Below, one piece after another: positions 1-9,900 of a DNA stretch of 64,000 bases (position 1 is the stretch's first letter; every line of letters begins with the position of its first letter). This DNA is from Escallonia rubra (lineage: Eukaryota > Streptophyta > Magnoliopsida > Escalloniales > Escalloniaceae), in contig JAVXUO010001768.1 in NCBI GenBank assembly GCA_033065855.1, forward strand, positions 1 through 64,000, given 5' to 3'. Made by a program: the position numbers and the translations under genes. The notes beneath the pieces were generated by a model that did not search any database, was not told the origin of the DNA, and saw only the letters and a list, made by a program, of their open reading frames with translations.

Positions 1-375
1 TTGAACTAATTAGACCCTAAATTGATTGCCCCAATCTAACCGAAACCTAATTGAACCCCAAAATGAACCCCTAATCCAACCGAACCCTAAATTGAACTAA
101 TTGAACCCTAAATTGAATGCCTCAAATCAACCGAACCCTAAATTGAATCAATAGAACCCCCTAATTGAACCCTAAATTGAACTAATTGAATCCTAAATTT
201 AATGCCTCAAATCAACCAACCCTAAATTGAATCAATAGAACCCCCTAATTGTACCTAAATTGAAGTAATTGAACCCTAAATTGAATGCCCTAATCGAACC
301 GAACCCTAAATGAAACTAATTGAACCCTAAATTGAATGCCCTAATACATCGAACCCTAAATTGAAATAATTCAAG
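1..375. repeat. AT-rich tandem array with CCCTAAA cores
   Basis: The stretch is an irregular array of short units built around ACCCTAAATTGA, alternating with spacers such as ACTAATTGA and ATGCC. The core occurs more than a dozen times. Each unit contains CCCTAAA, which equals one plant telomere repeat, but the units are separated by AT-rich spacers, so this is not a true telomere tract. No coding potential is visible. It may be a satellite or the internal non-coding part of a transposon that starts outside the window. Confidence 0.7.
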
Positions 376-599
376 CGCATCGGATATGTGAATTTTGAAC
401 ATTTTTTAAAAAATTTGAACATTGATCATTTGTTTGATAATTTTAGGTTGTTAATTGTGCGTTTTATAATTGTGATTATTGATCGATGATTTTAGGTTAT
501 TAGCTGTGCATTTGAAGTAATTGCGATTATGAATTGATGATTTTAGGTTGTTAATTGATGATTTTAGATTGTTAATTGTGCATTGAGCATTTGAGATAT

Positions 600-735
600 T
601 GAGATTATTGACGGAGGATGGGACCCAATTGGATTGAATGTGTGATTTTTGTTAATTTTTATTGCATTGAGCATTTGAGAATTGAGAATTGAGATTGTTG
701 ACGGAGGATGGGACCCAATTGGATTGAGATACCTG
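600..735. repeat. Direct duplication of a ~38 bp segment
   Basis: A segment containing GACGGAGGATGGGACCCAAT occurs twice (about 610-640 and 700-730), each time followed by TGGATTGA and preceded by GAGCATTTGAGA-type sequence. The surrounding 420-600 stretch also repeats TGATTTTAGGTTGTTAATTG-like units. It looks like local slippage or unequal exchange in AT-rich non-coding DNA. Confidence 0.6.
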
Positions 736-800
736 TTAGTTACGCAGACACGGACACCACGTCTGATCGACGATACCGACATTTAAGAACAAATTAACGT

Positions 801-935
801 ATGCCGATGTGTCCGGAGGTGCGTGTCGCTGGGCATCGGACACGTGTCCGGAGGCGTCGGACACGTGTCCAAAGGCGTCGGACACGTGTCGGTATGTGTC
901 AGACACGTGGGAGTGTCAGACACGTACGGAACCAT
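801..935. repeat. 21 bp-spaced array of GGACACGTGTCC palindromes
   Basis: Near-identical palindromes of the form GGACACGTGTCC recur about every 21 bp (838, 859 and 880), followed by decayed copies (about 902 and 919). Each contains CACGTG, the plant G-box core. The region lies beside CGGACACC-type sequence like that at 50980-51060, which suggests a GTGTCC-rich element end. The 61-residue ORF across it is arginine-rich only because of the repeat and is not called a gene. Confidence 0.6.
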
Positions 936-1019
936 ATCGACACCCTATATGAGGTGTCGGAATTGAGGTTGTTGAATGTGCATTAAATTTAGGTTAGTTA
1001 GGTTAATGCGACATTTTTA

Positions 1020-2110
1020 GCATGCACCCCCTGGAATCTAATCGTGGCTCCAGCGCTGGCTATAATTAGCCCTAATTAGTCCTGATTAACAATATTTTAG
1101 TAAATCAATTAACCCTAATTAGCTCTAACGAGCCTAATTAGTTTTAATTAACCCTAAGAACCTGATAAAATTCAAATTAGCTGTAATTCCAATTATGCGC
1201 ATATTGATTGTAGTTAGCCTAATTAGTCATAATTTGCACTAACATAACCCAATTACGCCTAATTAGCGCTAGTTAGGACTAATCAACACTACTCGGCACC
1301 ATCAAAACCCTAATTAGGACTAAATAACCCTAATTAGTCCTAATCAACCCTAATTAGCTATAATTATTCGAAACTAGCCCTCACTAACATTAATTAGCTC
1401 TAACATAACCCAATTAAGCCTAATTAGCCCTAATTAGGACTAATCATCACTACTCGGCACAATTAAACCCTAATTAGTCATAATCAACCCTAATTAGCTA
1501 TAATTATCACAAACTAGCCCTCATTAACATTAATTAGCCCTAACATAACCCAATTAAGCCTAATTAGCCCTAATTAGGACTAATCATCACTACTCGGCAC
1601 AATTAAACCCTAATTAGCAATAATCAAACCTAATTAGCTATAATCAGAAACTAGCCCTCATTAACATTAATTAGCCCTAACATAACCCAATTAAGCCTAA
1701 TTAGCCCTAATTAGGACTAATCATCACTACTCGGCACAATTAAACCCTAATTAGTCATAATCAACCCTAATTAGCTATAATTATCCGAAACTAGCCCTCA
1801 TTAACATTAATTAGCCCTAACATAACCCAATTAAGCCTAATTAGCCCTAATTAGGACTAATCATCACTACTCGGCACAATTAAACCCTAATTAGGACTAC
1901 ATAACTCTAATTAGTCCTAATCAACTATAATCATCCGAAACTATCCCTCATTAACATTAATTAGCCCTAACATAACCCAATTAAGCCTAATTAGCCCTAA
2001 TTAGGACTAATCATCACTACTCGGCACAATTAAACCCTAATTAGGACTAAATAACTATAATTATTCCTAAACATCTATAATAAGCTATTATTAATACATC
2101 GTAACTTAAC
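1020..2110. repeat. ~140 bp tandem repeat array rich in CTAATTAG
   Basis: A marker phrase, GGACTAATCATCACTACTCG, or close variants, starts near 1274, 1437, 1577, 1714, 1854 and 2004. The spacings are therefore 163, 140, 137, 140 and 150 bp. Each unit is itself made of CCCTAATTAG-like decamers, where CTAATTAG is a palindrome. The last four units are nearly identical, so amplification is fairly recent. No open frame runs through it. It lies upstream of the CACTA transposase gene and may be internal transposon satellite. Confidence 0.75.
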
Positions 2111-2880
2111 CCTAATAACCCAGTTAGCCCTAATTAGCCCTTGTACATCCCATAATTACTCCATGTTGCCCAGAGATGGTTCAATTACTCGTTCTTTACA
2201 AACCCTGCCTTCTTTATATTAATTGTTGTTTTGAGAAGTCCATTGGCAACGAGATGGTTCAACTCGTTGCCAACGAGTTCTATTTAATGTGGAATTGATA
2301 ACATATGCAACGATCATTCTGCAGTTTTGATATTTCGGAAAGATTCTTTGATATTATATCAATTTCTGAACACATGCATGCATAAAAACCCTTAGTTCCC
2401 GTTCAAAGGTACTCATTACAAAGTAATGCCTTGTAATGAGCCTTTGGATGTCCAGTTTGGACAGTTTGGAAAAGCTAATTGTTTATAAAACAGTATTTTG
2501 ACTCATGCTTTATGTTCTATGTCGTGGATATTTGGTACACGTTCTCGTGTGTTTCTCCGGGTGCATACAGATCTGTTGTTCTCACATCCGTCAAACCTTC
2601 CTGAGCAAGGTTAGATGAATGTTAGAACACCTAATCGATGTGGTGTACTTGGAGAAATGCGGGGAGGTGCTGCCGAATTTTCCACAGACATCGGACTAAG
2701 CATGAGTTATTCACTGTTTTATAAACATGTGCTTTTCTGAATGGGATAGGACCACTACCTGTTCAAGAGTGGAGGGGAAATGTAGACGTGTTGTAACATT
2801 CATGCATTGATATTTACATCGGCAATGCTTAATCACTGGTCATTATTGAAGGTGGTATACAGTACGATAATTCAGTCGTC
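2111..2880. other. Non-coding stretch upstream of the CACTA transposase
   Basis: No gene, repeat or recognised terminus is seen here. Base composition is less extreme than in the array to the left. A CACTA element normally starts with CACTACAAGAAA and sub-terminal repeats matching its right end. Neither was found here or further left, so the left end lies outside the window or has been lost. Confidence 0.4.
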
Positions 2881-5800
2881 ATGTCAGTCGATCGAAGTTG
2901 GATGAAAAGGAAGAATGCTGAAGATTTTGAGTGTCGCGTTGACGAATTTCTCGACTTCGCTTATGCGCATCCTGCACATGTTGACCTTGATAAGATAAGG
3001 TGCCCGTGCGGTAGATGTGAGTTGTTGCACTGGAGAAAAAGAATTGAAGTAAAATGGCATCTTCGTCGGTACGGTTTTATGGGTGGATACACAAGGTGGA
3101 CGCAGCACGGGGAAACGATAGTATTGTCGTCCAACCTGGCTAGTCAAACTGAAGTTAGGGAGGAGGCACGATATGATTTCCGAGATATGATTATGGATGC
3201 GCTAATGTTGACTGGGGTAACGACAGGCCACAACCGCCGAACGAGGGGGCTCATCAGTTTTATGAGTTGTTGAGAGCTGCGGAAGAGCCGCTGTGGGATG
3301 GAGCTCCGAAACACACACGGCTGTCTGCGGTTAGTAGGTTATTACAGTTGAAATCAGACCACGGGCTGAGTGAGAAAGGTTTTAACGAGTTTGTTACCTT
3401 CATCAAAGAAATACTGCCCGAAAGTGAAAAGCTACCGCCGTCGTACTATGACGCGAAGAAGATGATGAGGAAACTTGGGTTGAGCTACGACCGGATAGAT
3501 GCGTGCAATAACGATTGTGTATTATTCTGGAAAGAGAATAAGGATTTGTCATTATGTCCAGTATGTGATCATTCGAGGTACAAACCGGACAAAGGGAAGA
3601 AGAAAAACATTGCATGGAAGATATTGCGATATTTCCCGGTCACACCACGGCTTCAGAGAATGTACTACTCCTCCAGTACGGCTGAACATATGAGGGCTCA
3701 CCGTGAGACTCGCAGCAACGATGCCGATGTGCTGACACACCCAGCTGATGGAGAGGCGTGGAAGGAGTTTGACCGCAGGCATCCAGTCTTTGCTCAGGAA
3801 GTTCGGAATGTTAGACTTGGTCTGGCAACCGATGGGTTCAACCCTTTCGGTCAGTCTACCACGCCTTACTCCTGTTGGCCTGTTATTATTGTCCCTTACA
3901 ACCTTCCACCAGGCATGTGCATGAAGAAGCCGTATATGTTCTTGTCGTTGCTTATTCCGGGGCCGAAGAGTCCCGGTAAGGACATAGATGTGTATTTAAG
4001 GCCGTTGATTGATGAGTTAAAACAATTATGGAATCATGGAGTCGAAACATATGATGCATCCCTTAAACAAAATTTTCAGATGAGGGCTGCTTTGATGTGG
4101 ACTATACATGATTTCCCCGCATTGGGAATGACGTGTGGCTGGAGCACACATGGGAAGCTAGCATGCCCTGCTTGTATGGGCGTGAACCCCGGTCATACGT
4201 TAAAGCACGGCGGAAAGGCCTCGTGGTTCGGATGTCACCGTAAGCTTTTGCCACCGGGCCATCAGTTTCGTAGGCAGAAGGATAAATTTGACGGGACAAT
4301 CGAGCGTGAGGTTGTCACGCTGGACTACCCATCTGGTGAAGAAGTACTCTCACACCTGGAGGCACTTGATACTGACATACCACACGGTAAGGGTGTGCCG
4401 GATCAGAAGATTGCAGGGTTCGGGAAAGAGCACAACTGGAGAAAATTTTGTATCTTCTGGGAGTTAGCCTACTGGAGGACGCTCGTTATCCGAAACAACA
4501 TGGATGTGATGCATATTGAGAAGAACGTTTTTGATAATGTGTTCAACACAGTGATGAATGTCAAGGGCAAATCGAAAGATCACCTTAAAGCGAGAAGGGA
4601 TCTACAACAGTTGGGTGTACGCCGTGAATTGCATCCTCGGACAGTCAGTGGGAGGACCATACTTCCGAAAGCACCTTACTGTCTAGACAAGAAACAAGTG
4701 GAGAAGGTCTGTCAGTGGGTTAAGAATTTGAAGCTTCCGGATGGGTTTGCGTCCAACATATCTCGTTGTTGCAATGTATCGGAATGCAAGTTCCAAGGGA
4801 TGAAGAGTCACGACTGCCACGTATTCATGGAGAGATTCATTCCTATTGCCTTCCGGGGACTGTTGCCACGGGTTGTTTGCGAGACTTTGACTGAATTATC
4901 TCATTTCTTTCGAGATATATGCTCTTCTACGATCCGGGTGAGTAACATGGAAGTGCTTGAGAAGAACATTGTGGTGACGATTTGCAAGCTGGAGAAAATC
5001 TTCCCACCTTCGTTCTTTGATTCAATGGAGCATCTGCCTGTTCACTTGGCATATGAAGCTAAGATGGGTGGACCCGTGCAATATCGGTGGATGTATCCCT
5101 TCGAGAGGTAATCCTTAAATTGTTACAGTTGTTCGTTTACACTTAATGCGACATCTGTTATCATTGATATTCCACCTAACTCGATTCCCTAAACTTCTAG
5201 GTTCATGTTCCATTTAAAGAAAAAAGTCCGTAATAAGGCTCGGGTTGAGGGCTCAATTGCGGAGGCTTACGTAATGGAAGAACTTGTAAACTTTTGTAGT
5301 CAATATTTCGGTTCGGATGTTGGTACAAGGTTAAATCAACTAGGCCGAAATGATCCCGGAGCAAGCACAAATTTGGAAGGGCAATTGTCAATATTCAAGC
5401 AGTCAGGTAGTCCGTTCGGCCGAACGTATACTCGATGGCTAACAGATGAAGAGTACAGTGCTGCAACAATATATGCCCTTCTAAATTGCGATGAAGTTTC
5501 GGCATTCGTTGAGTAAGTTAAAGTCTTAATTCACTTACATTGCTGTACATAATTGAAAGTGTGTGTTAAGCGAGTTAGATGCATATTGGTTTGCAGTGAG
5601 TTCGATGCGGAATCTTTAATCACTGATCCCGCTGGACTTGAATCTCACCGGAAATCACAATTTGTACAGTGGTTCAAAATCCGTGTAAGATTATTTAACG
5701 AAATTATATTATGTGTTATATACAGTTCTGTGGCCAATTAGTATACTGATTTATCCTTAATTTTTACCGTCATCTACAATAGGTTCAGTCAATGGATAGA

Positions 5801-6532
5801 CCAGTGGCCTCCTGCTTGAAATTACTAGCCGAAGGCCCTAACAAACAAACATCCTGTTACGGAGGCTATATCATCAACGGGTTTAGGTTTAACGTAAAAG
5901 ATGATGACCGAACAAAACAAACCCAAAACAGTGGAGTCTTGGTCAACGGCGACTGTTATGCCGAGAATTGCATGGATTTTTACGGAGAGCTAGATGAGAT
6001 TGTTGAGCTAACATATCTGGGTTCCCAAAACCGCCTGGTAATGTTCAAGTGTACGTGGTTCGATGTCACATGCAGCAGAGGAATCCGTGTTAGCTCTCAA
6101 GGGATTGTAGATGTCAATGTCAAGTCAAGACTTGCATCAGACGAGCCCTTTGTGTTTGCTAGTCAAGCTGTACAAGTCTTTTACGCGGAGGACGTCGCCA
6201 ATCCCAAATCTCATTGGTATACAACTATCAAGTCCAAGAAATTGCCCGTGACATATGACAGTGAGCTAGACTCCTTTCAAGCCGACCAACCACGTGTCTT
6301 GTTCCCTGTTGAGGTCAACAACGAGGAGGACGATCTTCCTCTTCCAACAACACTTCTTGTGGGAGAAGAAGTCGTAGATGATGACGCGGAAGATGTTGAA
6401 AGTGTTGGAGATGATGTGACCGAGTCTACTGATGAAGAGGATGAATTAGAAGATGAAGAGGACGACGAGTCCCACGAAGAAGAGGGCGACGAGGATAGTG
6501 ATGAAGATGATTCGCAAACTGAAAATGATTGA
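2881..6532 (+). pseudogene. TNP2-type CACTA transposase, frameshifted
   Basis: The N-terminal frame (2881-3273) matches the plant transposase-associated domain, with a CPCGRC cysteine motif and a WHLRRYGFM stretch. Near 3200 the reading frame moves by one base, and the protein continues as VDWGNDRP in the frame of the long ORF 3267-5111. That ORF has a zinc motif CPVC (residues 97-100), ATDGFNPFG (about 188-195) carrying a likely catalytic Asp, and CPACMG (300-305), all typical of the Transposase_21/TNP2 family. A GT-AG intron (about 5109-5202) links YPFER to a DUF4218-like exon (5203-5512). A further exon near 5598-5683 and a DUF4216-like exon (about 5783-6532) follow, the last ending in a long Asp/Glu tail. 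The product should bind element ends and cut DNA in the nucleus. The frameshift suggests this copy is dead, unless it is an unrecognised intron. Confidence 0.8.
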
Positions 6533-6697
6533 CTTGTAATGTTGTAACATCACGGGAAAAATGTAGTAACATTTTAGAACTTGGTGTTTATTGATGTGTT
6601 TTTGCACATCCGTTCATATATATATATATATAGTGCCGATGATGATTTATGCCAAATTATTGTTTTTCACGTGTTAATGTCTTTGTATATAATCTAT

Positions 6698-8222
6698 ATG
6701 AAGTCAGATATGGATAGGATACGGGCTATTCGTGGCCGGGCTGGACGCCGAGCTGCTTCCTCCCCGGTTAGTCCCACCTCGTCATTGCCTACTGATGACG
6801 AGGCACAGAGTGATCGCGGACAGCCATCGGGGGCCCAGCCCCAGCTGTCGCCGTCACCGTCGCCCCAGCCATCACCGTCGCCCCAACCATCGCCGTCGCC
6901 TCAGTCGTCTCCATCTTCCGTGGGTTCTACCTCAGGTATAGTTGATAACGGTGTTTCCTACATTTTCGCTAGCCTTATATTTGAACTGTATTAATGTCTG
7001 TGTTTTGTAGGATCTCGACGAGGCCGTGGTCCGACACGCGGGGTACGCATCGACCCCCAGCGTAAACAGAGAGTTACGCTCACGCAGGAGGGCCTGTAAG
7101 TACTAAAAATATCACCTCATGCCTTATGTTTAAAAATTTTGGGTGTTAATTTATATTTGAACTGTATTAATTAATTTAATTACTTCTTTGGCAGGATCCT
7201 GGAGAATATGGCGAGGACGAAGATCGGCGTTCTTGTGAAGGGCCGATTCTTCGAGCCACGCCTGTACTGGAAGGAATGGGATGCCGCTGCGAGGGAGGCC
7301 CTATGGGAGGAGTGGACATGACGAAACCCACATTGGATATCTCACCGTGTATGGGGGGAGATGATAGATCGGTGGGCTGCGGATCCAGGTTGGGACGCCA
7401 AGAGTAAGAGCGGGGCTGAGAACAGACAGAACAGAGATCCGACGCACACGGGGGGGTCGGTGCCACACGACATCGTCCGACATATGAACGCGGTCGAGCA
7501 CCCGGATCTAGAGGAGGATGAGGTCATAGCTCTGACCTATACTCAGACGCACGTGCGGAAGAAGGACAAGGACGAGACGCACCAGGCGGGCGACTATATT
7601 TCAGATATTGCCCGGCGGATCGATGTGAGTCAATTTATTTAAGTTAATCTGTTTCTTTCTATCCTCGATGTCTGTTTCGTTAATTAATGCCATAACATAT
7701 CGTTAAACCACTATTTTTGCAGGCCTCGTATGAACAGCTAAGGGGTCCGAGCAGCAGTCCGGACAGCCATCAGCGTCCACTAGTACGGCTGCGAGTACTG
7801 GGGGGTTGAAGCGATGGCTGGATACGCCGGAGGTCGTGAATCGGCCGAAAGGCCGCATACGCGGCCTGCCTAGCACGACTCCTCGTGCCGTGATAGGAGC
7901 GTCCTCACCCCCTGCTGCCCCTCCACAGACACCGGCTCCTCGGCCTCAGTTGCACGAGGAGGATATCGAGCGCATTGCTACAGTGGTGTGCCGGATGATG
8001 AGGGAGCAGGGCACTGCTGGACCAGCCGCCCCGGCCCCGGTTCAGCAGGATCCAGATCCGGGACTCGGGAACCCCTGTGAGCCCCTTCCCGTGCCTGTTC
8101 CTAGCTTCCCCGCGCCCCCCCCCCGCGCCCGGGTTGTACTCTTCTCCCCTCTCCTAACCGGCTATCTCCGGTTCTCGGCTTGTACATGTATTAGTTTCTT
8201 TTATAATAAATATTTTTTATAA
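6698..8222 (+). pseudogene. TNPA-like CACTA accessory gene (Transposase_24 type)
   Basis: A start codon at 6698 opens an Arg/Ser/Pro-rich exon (SPSPQPSPSPQ repeats) ending at a GT donor near 6935. The next exon, after TTTTGTAG, reads GSRRGRGPTRG. A third, after TTGGCAG near 7195, reads LENMARTKIGVLVKGRFFEP and runs to WEEWT, where an in-frame TGA (about 7320) interrupts. The same frame then continues as HWISHRVWGEMIDRWAADP. HTGGSVPHDIVRHMN and LTYTQTHVRKKDK follow, matching the plant Ptta/En/Spm transposase layout. A last exon (about 7723-8222) is Pro-rich with a short coiled segment LHEEDIERIATVVCRMMREQG. The protein would bind sub-terminal repeats. The stop indicates decay. Confidence 0.65.
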
Positions 8223-8334
8223 TTGATTATATATTTTTTTTTCTGTATTTCGCTTATTGCGCGTTGTTGTTGAGAATTGTATTTCTGTACAGGTTTAGGT
8301 AATTGAAAAATAAAAAAAAATTAAAAAAAAATTT

Positions 8335-8728
8335 GACTTTTGGCGACGGATTTATTCCGTCGCTAAAATATTCCTTTCAATTAAATATTTAGCGACGGAA
8401 TATTCCGTCGCTAAATAGCTTATTTAGCGACGGAATATTCCGTCGCTAAATATTTAATCCGTCGCTAATTGGACAAAAAAGAAAATAAATTAAAATTCTA
8501 AAAATATAATTAGCGACGGATATTCCGTCGCTAATGAAAAATAAATCCGTCGGTAAAAATCACATATTTAGCGACGGATTTAAAAATTCCGTCGCTAAAC
8601 TATTAGTGACGGGCTTTTATACGAGGGATTTTTAGCGACGGTGAATCCGTCGCTAATTCCTTTAGCGACGGATGTTGGGATTTTAGCGACGGATTTCCCC
8701 GTCGCTAAAAGTCTGTTTTCTTGTAGTG
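8335..8728 (+). repeat. CACTA sub-terminal array and right terminus
   Basis: About 16 copies of TTTAGCGACGGA or its complement TCCGTCGCTAAA, with a few single-base variants, are packed into 390 bp. Many are arranged head to head as short palindromes, for example TTTAGCGACGGA directly facing TTCCGTCGCTAAA at 8386-8410. In this family such motifs are binding sites for the TNPA-like protein. The array stops at GTAGTG (8723-8728), the transposon end. Confidence 0.85.
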
Positions 8729-9455
8729 GTTTACAGCCGAATGTGAGATTTCAGACAGGCACTATAAGAGTGACTGGGCTAAAAAACTCAGGTTAGGCGC
8801 TTGTACAGCGACTAGACTCAGATTCGTATGGCGTATTGTATTATACATTTATGTGACACGCCCTTGTGGGTTACGCCATAGCATGCAAATCATACTGCAT
8901 GTGCTAAATGCATACCGACAGTGGGAGTGATGAATGAATCGCTGCTTCGTCACTGTGTGAGCCACTTGGATCGAAATATTTTTTGATCCTATGTAATACC
9001 CTTTTCACCTTAGACTATGTCATGAAGAGGATACTCAATGTTGCTACTTTAGCATGTACCCTTGGATCATGGATGATGCGGTCTCGCGGGGCATGTCTAG
9101 GAAAGCGGTTGGGTCTAATTGGAATGACATGAGGGCTTTGGGAAGAAAGTTCAATATTACACCATGTTGTGTGATTCATAGCCCGGGCGACTTTGTCAAT
9201 TTTCGTTTCAATATGAGTCATGAATACATAACATATGAGAAGTTTGGCATAACTCATTAGGAGGGATTTGAGAGTGTTTAATCTGGTGTAGTTGAACTAT
9301 CTGGGGCACATACGAAATTTTCTGGAGTGATCTATTGTGTTAGTTTAATGATAACTTAATACAATACTCCTCAACATTGGACATCCTTTCTCGTACGTCA
9401 CATGTTTCATTTCTTGTATGAGGAGATGAGTGAACCAAAAAGATAATGAGGGACT
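8729..9455. other. Unassigned DNA right of the CACTA element
   Basis: No feature is recognised. The short ORFs on both strands near 9015-9260 overlap each other antisense and show no domain. There is a possible weak repeat of GCATGT/GCATGC words near 8880-8910. Confidence 0.3.
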
Positions 9456-9900
9456 GTAAGATTTATTTGCCCTGTGTGTGGGCGAGTGGAAGCTGTCAAT
9501 TGAATGGACCCATTATCCGCCCACTAACAGATAATGTGTATTTGTTAGTCTGGATAATTACAGTTAATTAGAAGATATTTATCTCCTAAGTGTTTGAGGT
9601 AAATACAGTCTCTAATTATATCTCTATATAAAGACTAGAGATATCCCAATAAGTCAGAGGTCATAGCAATAATTCCTCTCTATAGCACTCTCTCTAGAGC
9701 AATCACCAAGCTCTAGGATTTGGTTCGTGGACGAAGAATTCGACTCTAGTAGCCGTTTTCGTACCTGCAAAAAAGATCAAGCGTGTTGGAGGCTCGTAAC
9801 AACAATGATCCTACGTCGGAATTTTCGAAAACTTCGTACGGTATGTTTCCGAACCCATTACGTTTTGTGGTAAGCGAATTAAATCGTTATTCAACAATCG
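9456..9900 (+). repeat. LTR-like segment with TATA box (possible solo LTR)
   Basis: The segment begins TGTAAGATTTATTTGCC, carries a TATA box (CTATATAAAGAC near 9624-9635) and then about 150 bp of CT-rich leader-like sequence (CTCTCTATAGCACTCTCTC). This resembles the U3-R-U5 layout of a plant LTR. A possible end is TTATTCAACA near 9892. No matching 5 bp duplication and no second copy were found, so the limits are a guess. It could instead be a host promoter. Confidence 0.35.

Larger units (their letters stand above)
2881..8728 (+). mobile_element. CACTA (En/Spm) DNA transposon, left end not found
   Basis: The segment holds a TNP2-type transposase gene, a TNPA-like second gene and a right terminus. 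The right end reads TTTTCTTGTAGTG at 8716-8728, the reverse complement of the canonical CACTACAAGAAAA start of plant CACTA elements. Before it lies a dense array of sub-terminal motifs. The two-gene layout (transposase, then DNA-binding accessory protein) is typical of autonomous family members. The transposase frame is shifted near 3200 and the second gene has an in-frame stop, so this copy is probably not autonomous. CACTA elements make 3 bp duplications; the bases following are GTT, but no partner can be tested without the left end. Confidence 0.85.

Noticed and set aside
1-375. CCCTAAA motifs as a true telomere or interstitial telomere
   Set aside because: The motifs are separated by AT-rich spacers and never run in perfect tandem.
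1437-2040. Regular repeats with similar spacers, superficially like a CRISPR array
   Set aside because: Units are about 140 bp, the whole unit is repeated without unique spacers, and the DNA is from a plant. It is a satellite.
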